This document shows, in pieces, positions 40,952 through 50,698 of a stretch of DNA of 64,000 nt. A model generated the notes under the pieces. It saw only the letters and a list, made by a program, of their open reading frames with translations. It was not told the DNA's origin and ran no database searches. This DNA comes from Cephalotrichum gorgonifer (lineage: Eukaryota > Ascomycota > Sordariomycetes > Microascales > Microascaceae): assembly GCA_900312665.1 (NCBI GenBank), contig ONZQ02000012.1, positions 917,957 through 981,956 of the forward strand. Direction: 5' to 3'. The stretch's first letter is position 1; each line of letters opens with the position of its first letter. The translations under genes were made by a program, and so were the position numbers.

Positions 40952-43615
40952 ATGATTCACCCATTTAATTTGCACCCTCCTACCACTCCCCGGGGAGATG
41001 GTATCATTGGTGAGAGTCACCGGTCCAGGCGTTCTCGGCAAAAAGGACGACATCACTCTATCCCAGCCGCAGGGCGACCTTGCGAGCCGTGGCCCAGCCA
41101 AGTTCCTCTCGGCGCAGGCGCCTCGCCTCACGATTCCGGATACGGCTCAACGCCCGGAACACCGCCCGGCTCCTCCACTCCGTTTAGACCGCCTAAGAGG
41201 CAGAGCGGCAGAGCTGAGCACGTCCCCAGGTCTTCTGTCGACTAGCAGTCCTCGGCAGATTGGAGACGTAGCCACTTGTTCCAACCATCGCAGGAGAACC
41301 CACACGGCAACGCCCAGCCCCGATTTATCCCCAACCGCTGCTCTGTAATACCCTCCGCATTCCTATCCGACAGCCACCGGAGTCCCCTTCAGCCCAAGGA
41401 TTCGAACCAGTTGAGGAGCCCTGCTCGTTGGGGGTTAAAATACCCCGACCGCTTCATACCCCAGCGAGATGACAACTCACCAATGGCGGAAAAGCTTCGT
41501 ACAAGCAAGAGCCACTCCTCGCTGTCGAGTGCAGAGAAACTAAACAGGCACCGCGATGCTAGTGCTGATCCGTTTCGCCCGAGGACGAGGACTACCGTCC
41601 CATCCATCATGCGGTTCCCGCCTCTATCGAGGGCCGAGGGCTCGAGTCAGGCAACGATCGGTATGCTCTATCCGAAGACAAGGCAGCATCGTAGTGACGC
41701 CAACGCTAACCCCATTCCATAGGAACTGTAATCTCGAATGGCGATCAAGGTCGGGTTGCTGGAGAACGTCAACCCAGCCATGGCACGATCTGGTCCGTGG
41801 GTGGATCCATCTCGACCATTAGTGCGATCGAAGATGGCCACGGTAGATTCATCCACAGCGGCACAACTGCTCGTCTTTTTCCAACGTCGTACGTGGATCA
41901 GCAGTCGAGATCCGAAGATGACGAGGAAACGCACGAGAGCCGGATAGCCTGCGCGCTTGACCTTGATCGGACGGGGAGAATAATCGAAACCCACAGTATT
42001 GGAGCGATCAAGCCTCAGGACTTCTTTGCAACTACGCCGCAGCGGCCGCCTTCTCGTGATGGGGTGACTATTTGGAATGGGGTAGAATGGGAAAATCGGA
42101 GGAGTCTGAAAGGTTTGACTGAAGCATCCCTTCGCTCATTTATGTCATCCTCATTTAACACGCTCTCTAGAGCGGTCTGCAAATCCGCCTATGCGTATTC
42201 TCTCTTCAACCCCCTTTAGGTATGACCCGAAACCCTCGCTCAGCCGAGCAGTTACTGACAGCTCTAGGGTGCTCGATGCCAGAAACCTGCGCGACGACTT
42301 CTACTGCTCCATACTTGCATACTCCCAAACTTGTGGCATCCTGGCTATGGGCCTTGGGAATATGCTCTACGGGTGGACAGAGGAGAAAGGTGTCGCGCTC
42401 CTCAAGACGTGCCCCCCGGACTGCTGGATCTCATCGGTCGACTTCTCCTCTACTGAAGGAGGGAAGAGCATCCTGGCTTTTGGTCTAGCGGATGGGCGTT
42501 TGTGTCTCATGGCCCCCAGCGAAGTGGACTCCCCTCGCTTCGACATTGAGCAGCCGTATCCAGTTGCCTACGTGAGCTGGCGGCCTGTGAGCACTACTCG
42601 GCCATCTAAGAATCCACTGAACCCTGGTGTCCCAGTCAAGACGGAGGACTTGCTGGTCGGAGACTACCAGGGCGACATCTTTTACTACGTGGTTGAATGG
42701 CCCATGGCGTGGGAAGTGGAGAGGGACAACTGGTTAGGGAAGCTCACACTGGTGGCAAGAATCAGAGCCCATGCCCAGCAAATATGCGGCCTGTCGTGGT
42801 CGCCCAAGGGTGACCTGTTCGCCTCGGGAGCGAATGACAACCACTGCTGTCTCTTCAGCGTCAACCAGGTTTTTGGGCCCCCGCGGCAGGATGCACAGGG
42901 CCTCACGTCTCCTGTTGAGGGGTACGGTAGCCACTTCACCTATCCACGGCGCGGTTCTGCGAGAGAGTCGAGCGACGACACGGTGATCAACGACGAGGGC
43001 GAGCTTCGAACTCTGAGGGCGTCCTCGTCGGCGGTCCGGAACATGTTACCGGGATCGGAGAAGTTTCGCTGGGTCCACGCAGCCGCTGTCAAAGCCATCG
43101 CCTTTTGCCCGTGGCTGGACGGTCTTGTGGCGACGGGAGGCGGGTCCAACGACAAGTGCATCCACTTCTTCCACACGACGACGGGGGCGGCTCTCGCAAC
43201 CATCACGGTCTCGGCGCAGGTGACGTCGCTCATCTGGTCGACGACGCGGCGCGAGCTCGCAGCGACCTTTGGCTACCCCCAGCCGGACCACCCGTACCGG
43301 ATCGCAATCTTCAGCTGGCCCGACTGTAAACAGGTGGCGGCGATTCCCTGGCCAGGCGAGTACCGGGCCTTGTACGCCGTCGCCTACCCGGCGGTGGCGG
43401 GTGGTGGCGGAGAGCGGAGGCGGAGGAGGAGGAAGTGGCAGACGCCGCCGCAGGAGGGGTGCATCGTCGTGGCGGCGAGCGACGAGAGTGTCAAGTTCCA
43501 CGAAGTATGGACAGCGGGTCGGGTACCGACGGCAAGGAGGTCGGGGATGCTGGGGGGCAGCGACATACTAGAGGGGATCGAGGGGATTGATAAAGAGGGG
43601 GACGTCATTCGCTGA
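40952..43615 (+). CDS. ama1: AMA1-type meiotic APC/C activator (Cdc20/Fizzy family) with an in-frame TAG
   Basis: Four exons (40952-41660, 41723-42112, 42171-42219, 42268-43615) join in frame to 831 sense codons plus one internal TAG at 41243-41245 (codon 98). The protein has all marks of an APC/C co-activator: C-box DRFIPQR (166-172); a WD40 propeller with FRVLDARNLRDDFYCSILAY, TEDLLVGDYQGDIFYYVVEW, AQQICGLSWSPKGDLFASG, KAIAFCPW, GLVATGGGSNDKCIHFFHTT and SAQVTSLIWSTTRRELAATF; and a C-terminal Ile-Arg tail (GDVIR). Ama1 directs APC/C substrate destruction in meiosis and spore formation. No intron with correct phase removes the TAG. No Met lies between it and the C-box, so a downstream start would lose the C-box. 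The 734 codons after it are open and conserved. Likely explanations are sexual-stage A-to-I editing (UAG to UGG), an unrecognised upstream exon, or recent loss. Confidence 0.85.
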
Positions 43616-44290
43616 GGGAGTCTTTTGTTTTCCAGGAGCTGTTGCATGGGTAGTGGGGAGATGGGGTCGGGATTACCATTGGATCGTTATTAAGGGTAGG
43701 GAGGATCGGGGAGAGAGCAGGTGCTTAGATTGTAAAGGGTAGGGGAGACTGGATGGGAAGCAAGCATACGAAATAAAGGAATCGTTAGATTGATAGATGG
43801 GAGTGGCCCTCTGTGGCTGAGCGAGCTCGTTGAGTGAGCGGTACTGGAGAATGGAAAGTCTATTCACCTGGGATCTGAGGCTGGGGCATATTCCTGATGT
43901 GAGAGTTCTGGGTTTCTTGAGCGTCTTGAAGAGGCGAGGCGTGATTAAAGCTCCTGTCCACGTGGAACCCATCTTCATAGAGTGAAACGAAGAAAGAAAC
44001 CGAGTATTTACTCTAGACTGAACAAAAGAACTCCATGCGCCTGACGTTACAGAAGCGATGAGAGAAGGATCGCATCCTCCTGGAGGGAAAAAAGACAGAA
44101 ATAGAATACAAGCCTGAATGACGCCTGGCGCAGCCCGTGCGATAAACGATATAAATGACGAGATCCCCCCTAAGACAAGGCTCCCGGCTGCCTGCCTCCG
44201 CCTCTCTGTGTACCGAGACATCCGCCTCCAATTACCCCCTCACGCCTCCGACACCTGGACCGGACGGCATACCTCTCCCCCACCCCTTCC
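43616..44290. other. Convergent intergenic region
   Basis: 675 bp between the 3' ends of ama1 and the SNARE gene. A 182-codon minus frame (43673-44221) covers most of it but has no domain and would lie in the 3' flanks of both genes, so it is not called. No repeats are seen. Confidence 0.5.
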
Positions 44291-45220
44291 TTACTTCAGA
44301 ATAGCGATGAGGACGATAAGTATGATGATGGTAAGAATGATAGCCCCCATCTGCCTCCCCTCCCCGCTCGCCCTCCTCGCGACGCCCGCCAGCGACCTCC
44401 CCGCGCGGTCCAGCCTCCCCTGGTGCCTGTCCACCAGCCCCTCCGTCTCGTCCAGCATCTCGACCTGGGCCTCCAGCTCGTCGCCCATGCGCATGGAGAG
44501 CTCGCGCTGGCGGGAGATGGACTCGCCGAGGCGGTCGAGCTGCTCGTCCTGCTCCTCGAGGACGGAGGAGTGGTAGGCGTGGATCTGGGCGTTTGTCATG
44601 TCGGCGGTGCGGTCCTCGGGGGTGGCGGGGTCGGGGGAGTCGGTGTAGCGGGCGAAGAGGTCGGTGGAGGGCGTGTCGGAGAAGCGGACGGACTTGTGTG
44701 CGGTGGCACCGCCGGCGGTGGGTTTGGAGGCTGCTGGGGAGAGGGGCTTGAAGGACTGTGCGTGGGTGAAGTCGGAGGATAGGGAGGGGTCGTTGGGGTG
44801 GGTTAGGGTGGCGGTCGTGGAGGGGGATGAGAAGCCGTGGAACTGGGAGGTTAGGTCGTCGAGTTGTTTCTGGAGGGAGGGGAGGGAGTCGGCGATTGTG
44901 AGGGCGGCGCTGGAGTGCGGTTAGCTCTGTTTGTTTTCTCATACTTTGGAGCTCTCGACTCTTTCTGGTTTAACATAGAGAGAGAGGGGTTTGGGGGTTT
45001 AGGGGGCAAAAACGTACTCCTCGTCACCCCGTTCCCGAAGCCTCGCCTCCTCCTCCCGCAGCGCCTCTAGCCCATCCCGGAACTGCTCCAGGGACCGCGA
45101 TACGTGGCCATCCTGCTGGGAGCCGCCGCCTTCGAGGTCGAGGGACTGCGCGCGCTGGCGCTCTAGGAGGGAGAGCTTGATGTGGTCGGCTAGGAGGAAG
45201 AGCTGGTTCGGCTTCGACAT
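44291..45220 (-). CDS. Qc-SNARE, syntaxin-8/Syn8-Fsv1-like
   Basis: Two exons (45220-45018 and 44909-44291) give 273 residues. The N-terminus MSKPNQLFLLADHIKLSLLE is followed by a helical region and a Ser/Thr/Pro-rich linker (residues about 95-165). The SNARE helix runs about residues 180-240 (SSVLEEQDEQLDRLGESISR, RELSMRMGDELEAQVEMLDE, GLVDRHQGRLDRAGRSL) and contains a candidate zero-layer Gln in EAQVEMLDE. The protein ends in an 18-residue membrane anchor (MGAIILTIIILIVLIAIL) and a single Lys, making it a tail-anchored protein facing the cytosol. Family members act in fusion at late endosomes or the prevacuolar compartment. This fits the function of the nearby HOPS subunit gene, though adjacency may be chance. 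Intron phase 2 with donor GTACGT is clean. Confidence 0.88.
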
Positions 45221-45778
45221 TGTGGGTTGTGGGTGTCTCGCTTCAACTTTTAGATTTTCGGTTTCGGTTTCGCGGTTTGTACCGGGGGCCCGAGGGGGAG
45301 GATCCGGATGAGAAGCTTGTGGGAGGTTGGTTGCGACGGGTGTCTTTACGGGTCCCCGGGAGGTGGAGAGGGAGAAAGGAGAGAGAGCGAGAGATAGCAA
45401 GAGAGCGTGCGTGCGAGTGAGTGTATCTGCTGGTGTTGAGGTGAGTGGGAATGTGTGTTGGTTTCTATTTCTGGCGAGGGGAGGATGCGACGGACGACGG
45501 ACGGGAGTGACGGAGGGCGTTTCACGGAGAGTAGGTGGCAGGTGGATAACTACGGGAGGAGCATGAGTGGAGGTTGGTTCGGATTACGTCATCCTCGTTA
45601 GAGCCCGTATTTGTGAGACGTCATCCGATGTATCATTTTTAGAACCAACATCCAGAAACGGAACTCTCGTTATTTTCGCCCGCCAAGGAACTGGACCATT
45701 TCGGGATTCATGCCCAGACGGTCATTTAGAAGCTGAATCATATCATTCCGTCGGCCAAAATCTGGGTGGAAGCACCAT
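45221..45778. other. Intergenic region: SNARE-gene promoter and F-box-gene 3' flank
   Basis: 558 bp. Both neighbours are on the minus strand. It holds a GA-rich stretch (about 45360-45420) near the SNARE gene leader. No gene is seen. Confidence 0.5.
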
Positions 45779-47194
45779 CTAATCTGCCCTTCCCAGTTCC
45801 ATCCGGTCGATGGTGCTGGTAAGCGAGTCCCAGTCACATCGAATCCGGATACTGTCCTCCATGCCCCCCGGGTTACGGAACCTAACTAGCTCCCCTGCGT
45901 TGCGGCACTTCTCGACTAGCAAGTCTTCGACGGCGCTTAGGTTGCGCCGAATGGTGTGGAAGATGAGCCCCCAGCCTCGGCGTTGAAGGACATGGACCCG
46001 CTTGAGGCGCACGTCCTTCAACGTGCCCTGGTGGCGGCACAGGAACTTGGCCAGCGCGGGAGCAGTGCAATTCAGCCCGTGGAGCTCCAGGTCGCGGAGG
46101 GCCGTCATGTGTAGAGGGGAATCGGCGATCGTGGTGAACAGATTAGAGTCGTTACAGCTGTTCATGCACAGCTCGAGGCACTCTACTCTCGGGAAAAGCT
46201 CGAGGAACTGCGTGAAACTGCCTGGCGCATTGTACGAGTAGGAATTGTGCGCCCTGGAGAGGGTCAAACAGAGGGTATTGAGGTTGATAAGACGAGAGCG
46301 TATATGCTGCGCCGCGAGCTCTGGGACGAAAACAGAAGGCCGACTGCCGGGATCCGGCGGCATGAAGAGTATGTCGAGCTTTTCCAGCTTGATGCCGCTC
46401 GCGAATGCGGCCGAGAGCACGACTTGCTGGGTGTGCCTTGCGAAGTTGCCCCTGGCGGTTGTGTGGATGTCGGTAGTCGGCCACAAGCCCGTCCGCCTGG
46501 CCAGTGTCCTTGCGCCCCAGGGGCGATCATGGGCCGAGAGGACGAGGGTCTTGCAGTTGGGCATGGTGGCGAGAGCCAGGGTCAAGTAAGCGGTGTCCAG
46601 TCCGCACTCTGCCACGTATCTTTGATCATCCCGATAACGGATATACGCGTCTCTGTCTGCCAGCACCCTCTCCACCTTGTCGGGGGGAGGCGTGGCGGCG
46701 TCCCTCATCGCACGAGAATCCTCTTCAGACTGCGTAGGGCTGGCCGGCGGAGAACCCGGGCCTTCGGCACGAGGTTCCTCCTCCTCCTCCTCCTCGTAAG
46801 AATACTGCAAGTTAGGCCCCCAGGCATCAGGGGATTCAATGACGCGGGCGATGCTGACGTCGAGGGTGTGGACTGCGGGGCCCAAGACCGGGTGGCGCGC
46901 GATATCGACGAGGGATTCCAGGCTGTGTCGCTCCAGAAAGACGTGGCGGCGCTTAAAGTATCGCGCGGCGAACAGGGGGATCGTGCCGCCATGGACCAGC
47001 CGGGAGGATAGTCGGAAGCTGGTGAAGTTGCGAGTGTCGAGAAGGCTGGCGATTGAGCAGAGCAGCTCGGTTGGGAGATGGGAGATGGGAGGCATAATGG
47101 ATGTGAAGTTGGGTGAGTGGTTCTTTTGAGTATGAAGGGGGCCAATACACGGCTGCGGGAATCTGTGAGATACGGAATGAGAGGAAAGGGGCAT
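45779..47194 (-). CDS. F-box protein
   Basis: A 471-codon single exon; the likely start is the Met at 47095 (MPPISHLPTELLCSIASLLD), giving 438 residues, because the F-box begins there and the 33 residues before it look like leader sequence. The F-box (HLPTELLCSIASLLDTRNFT, FRLSSRLVH) binds Skp1 and links a substrate to an SCF ubiquitin ligase. An acidic run (EEEEEEEPRAEG) and a Pro/Ser/Thr patch lie near residues 110-140. The remainder has leucine-rich, LRR-like strands (SRLINLNTLCLTLSRAHN, FPRVECLELCMNSCND, LRDLELHGLNC, GTLKDVRLKRVHVL), as in many fungal F-box/LRR proteins. The substrate is unknown. Confidence 0.8.
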   Translation of the reverse strand: MPLSSHSVSHRFPQPCIGPLHTQKNHSPNFTSIMPPISHLPTELLCSIASLLDTRNFTSFRLSSRLVHGGTIPLFAARYFKRRHVFLERHSLESLVDIARHPVLGPAVHTLDVSIARVIESPDAWGPNLQYSYEEEEEEEPRAEGPGSPPASPTQSEEDSRAMRDAATPPPDKVERVLADRDAYIRYRDDQRYVAECGLDTAYLTLALATMPNCKTLVLSAHDRPWGARTLARRTGLWPTTDIHTTARGNFARHTQQVVLSAAFASGIKLEKLDILFMPPDPGSRPSVFVPELAAQHIRSRLINLNTLCLTLSRAHNSYSYNAPGSFTQFLELFPRVECLELCMNSCNDSNLFTTIADSPLHMTALRDLELHGLNCTAPALAKFLCRHQGTLKDVRLKRVHVLQRRGWGLIFHTIRRNLSAVEDLLVEKCRNAGELVRFRNPGGMEDSIRIRCDWDSLTSTIDRMELGRAD

Positions 47195-47871
47195 ATTATG
47201 TGGCCTGACGGTTCACCTCGCGTTTGCTTTTCGGGCGGACTAGCCCCCCGCCCCCAAGTATTCTGAAGACACTGTTGCTAGACTTTGCGGCATTTCAATG
47301 AAGTGAGAGGTTGTTACTATTGCTGTGCGGTAGATGTACCCGTATGCGAGATAGGTTGTAGAGGGCCATTCAACAGTTAAATATGTACCCCTCCCGAGGT
47401 GTTGCCTCGCCATACAATCCGTCCCAACCAACACACTCTCTCCCCCTGGAGCTCCAGAGCTGCTGCGCCCGTTTCGAGGCAAGGCGCATCCTGCGGGCCG
47501 GGGGCCCTCGACCAACAACATCCTTGACGCCTGCAACACTATGGCGCGCAACGCCCAGCACCTCCGGCGATGAGGCCCCCGAAATAAGGAGGGCCTCACT
47601 TCCTCCATGGTACGAGAAAGAGAGAAATAAAATAAATGTTGAGTTTTATTTGACAATTTTCGATTCTGTATTTTACAACCCACCCAACACTGGAGGAGAG
47701 GGCAAGAAAGAAAGAGAGAAAGACAAAAAGAGGAAAAGAAAGCGGCATCTGCAGGCACCACCCAACACATACACATACATGCAGCAAACGCATAACATGC
47801 AGCTAACACACAGTATGCAGCTAACACGCGACATGCGGCCTCGAAAGAGTTGAGATTGAGATGGGGGGAGG
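47195..47871. other. Intergenic region
   Basis: 677 bp between two minus-strand genes: the promoter of the F-box gene and the 3' flank of the small conserved gene. An A/G-rich run lies at about 47695-47745, and a stretch of AACACA/ACATGCAG-like imperfect repeats at about 47762-47835. Frames here are low-complexity and not called. Confidence 0.5.
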
Positions 47872-48422
47872 CTACTTTGTCTGCGGCGGGTTGGTCGGGT
47901 CAAAGTGCGATAACCTCCTGCCCCTCATCTCGGCGACCTTGGCGTAGTACTTTTCAAAGGTGTTCGTGTTGCAGTGGCCGTCGCGGGTGGAGGGCGTGGC
48001 GAAGATGGAGCCCTTGCGCTTCTGGAAGCGGCTGGGGGGGACCTTGGCGGCGTCTGGAAAGTGGTGTTAGTAGGGGTTGTTTCAGGGAGGGGGAACAAGG
48101 AGATAAGGAGACGAGACGAACCCCATTCATTGCTCTGCCTACGGTCCAGAGGCGCGCCGGAGGACGACGCCCCGGGGGTCACGGGCTGGGCCTCGGGCGA
48201 CTTCGAGGAGTAGCCGTCTTGCCGCTGCTGCTGGTACTCCGTCCGGTGCTCCGACTGGTACTCCTGCCGGTACTCCCGCTCCTGCTCTTGCGGCTGCGGC
48301 TGGTACTCCCGCTGGTACTCGGACTGGTGCTCCCGCCGGTACTCCGGCTGGTGCTCCTGCTGGTACTCCGGCTGGTACTCCCGCCTGTCGGAAGGCTGAT
48401 CCACGGGTCGGATGCGTTCCAT
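47872..48422 (-). CDS. Small conserved fungal protein with Glu-Tyr-Gln repeats
   Basis: Two exons (48422-48122 and 48053-47872) give 160 residues. The first half is an imperfect repeat of EYQ/EHQ units (REYQPEYQQEHQPEYRREHQ and onward), very hydrophilic and charged. Exon 2 encodes a compact conserved motif, AAKVPPSRFQKRKGSIFATP followed by STRDGH, then FEKYYAKVAEMRGRR. I have seen the PSRFQKRKGSI..ATPS.RDGH pattern in short uncharacterised ascomycete proteins, and I do not know its function. The splice joins cleanly (phase 1), although the donor GTTCGT is not the commonest form. There is no signal peptide or membrane segment. Confidence 0.7.
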
Positions 48423-50698
48423 GATTTTCCAATGGTTCTGACTCCGGTTTTAGATGTTAGCTGGGAATAATGGCCCAAATGAGGAGGGTGGAGGTGGAGG
48501 GGAACGTGTTAAACCAGAGTCCGGGGGATAACGTATTTACCTTTGTTAAATAGTATATTTTGTTATGATTCTTATTCTTTTCTCAGGTTCAGCTTCGTCT
48601 GTATGACGAGAGAGAATTAGTTGCTCAGAAGAAAGATATCTCCAGGTAGGCTTGAGGCTATTCCGGGAAGTTGTGTGGGCTGCTTTTTGTTTCTACAGAT
48701 GGTATTCATCCCGTCACATGGTTTTCGCGGGTCAGGTTATATCTATTCACCCATCTATGCTACATTTGCAGACTATGACCATCAACTACGTACGGGTGGA
48801 CAGTGCGATGGCGACCGAGGGATATCGACCCCGCCACACTCGCGAAATGCTGAGGCGGAGCACGGAAGGGGCAGGTTTTTAGGTTTTGGTCACTGGCAAG
48901 AGCTCGCTTGGCTGACGTCGTCATTGCTTCCATGTCGCCTGCTTGTGCGCGTCCCCGAGTTGGAGAAGACCCCACTTACGAGTACCGTGCGCTCAAGGCT
49001 CGCCACCGTGCTGGGCACCGATCAGTGGCTTGTCCCTAGGGATAGACGACCGTGGACGTTAGGAAAGATGGAGTGGGTGGTTGGGTTTGGGTTGTTTGCG
49101 ATTTCGAAGATATGGAGAGAATTGTATCATCCGTCGGTTAGAAACACTCGGTATAAGATGCGCTCCCTAGGCAAACAAAACACACCATTGCGTGTAGTAG
49201 TAAACCTCACAAGCATCCTACCGAATCCAAGTCACCACTCTGTAAGACTAGGAGCTCGAACATATGAGTATATGAACCGGCCAGGCAGCTCGGTTTCCTC
49301 GTGGGCCATTGAAGTCCGAATCGTGGGCTCGACCTGTGTGTTGTGGGCGAAACTCTTACTTTGCTCGGGTTACGTACTCTCCTTTCCTCGGCGGTACGTA
49401 TCTGCTAGGCCTCTTTGTGGCCTTTGCTCTTTATCCGTTTCAGACTTGGATTGACTCCGTACTGGTCGAACCTACAGCCATTCCCAAAAATAGCCCTTTG
49501 ATTCTTTATGGTCATCTCCGAAATCCCCGATTGCTTGGCCCAGGTTCTTCAAGACTGAATGAAAGCCGCGAGAAGAATCGTAGCCGCCGGCGCTAGCGTA
49601 CCGTTATTATGGGCGTCCGAACTGAAACACCAGCGAGGCCCGCTCCGCCAACGAACGGAACCCCGCTATTACGCCCCACCCAGCCCGCGACATTACTCAT
49701 CCTCCAAGCCCTCCAGGGGCTTTATTCAGAGGTGCATATTACTTGTACGAGGATAGTGGCCCCACTCTGTAAGCGCCCGCGTTTCCGGCGACCACACAGA
49801 GCGCCCGTCTCAGGCAGAGGGTCCGGCGGCCGAAACGAGCGGTCCCGTGTAAGTCGGCCGCAAACGCAGAGTCGGACGTCGTCGTCTCGATGACTCGGCA
49901 CCACTCATTACCTCGACACTCGACAACTTCGACTCGGCCCCCGGTCATCGGTCATCGGAAGTGGAAATTCGCCCCGTTTAAATTTTCAGCGCACCCATGT
50001 GTTGCTATATTTGGAGGACTAGCTCTCTGGCATTTCTCTGGGATCCGAGTTTGTGGGCGGCTGGCTGGCTTGGATTTACTCTCAGGTCCCAGTCCCATTG
50101 TAACGGCGATGAATAGGAAATGCCATATCGCTGTGAATAAGCCGCCATGTATCTCCCCCTTTGATATATTCCCTTTCCTTTTTTTATACTCTCTTCCTTC
50201 GACTCTCCTTCCTTCCTTCGTTACACCCGAACCAAACTAATGAGGAAGAAGCCGGAGTGTGAATCACGAGCCCTGCGTCTTTCTATTCACCTTCTCCCGC
50301 CCCGCGTCCTGGTGACGCGTTATTTTTCCTTTGTTTCCCCTTATTGATCTTCTGATTCAGGGTCTTTATTCTTTAATGTTTCGGGGGGGCACCTGACGTG
50401 TCCATTTCTTTTGTTCATATCCTGTGATAGACATTTCTCGTCAAGGGTAAACGGCGCGAGGAAGCGAGCGCTCCCTTCATAGATCTTTTCTCGGCTACTC
50501 GACTCTTTCGAAACTTACGATACGGCATTTACGGCATCCTTTCTTACATCTCTTCATACCGTTCTGCATACTTGCTTCGACCTGCATACTCGATCTGCAT
50601 CTTCAACTTTCAAACTCGATATACTGAACGCCATACATACACTACATATCCTCAGCTCAAACCTCACCCACAAAATACCCGAACAACCAACCCCAAAC
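48423..50698. promoter_or_regulatory. Long divergent intergenic region upstream of prm1
   Basis: 2.3 kb between head-to-head genes. It holds the promoters of the small conserved gene and of prm1, and a probable long prm1 leader; C/T-rich and ACATAC-type sequence precedes the ATG. A 277-codon plus frame (48621-49454) has no domain and unnatural composition and is not called. I did not find a convincing pheromone-response element by eye. Confidence 0.5.

Noticed and set aside
41190..41270. A short intron that would remove the TAG in ama1
   Set aside because: GT sites upstream (GTTTAG, GTCCCC, GTCTTC) paired with AGs after the TAG give lengths of 16-77 nt with the wrong phase or too short to splice.
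43673..44221. 182-codon minus frame between ama1 and the SNARE gene
   Set aside because: Lies in the 3' flanks of two convergent genes and has no domain or splice support.
46247..47011. 254-codon plus frame opposite the F-box gene
   Set aside because: Antisense shadow; the minus strand has the F-box and leucine-rich pattern.
48621..49454. 277-codon plus frame upstream of prm1
   Set aside because: Does not begin at a convincing ATG, has no domain and an unnatural residue mix; treated as promoter sequence.
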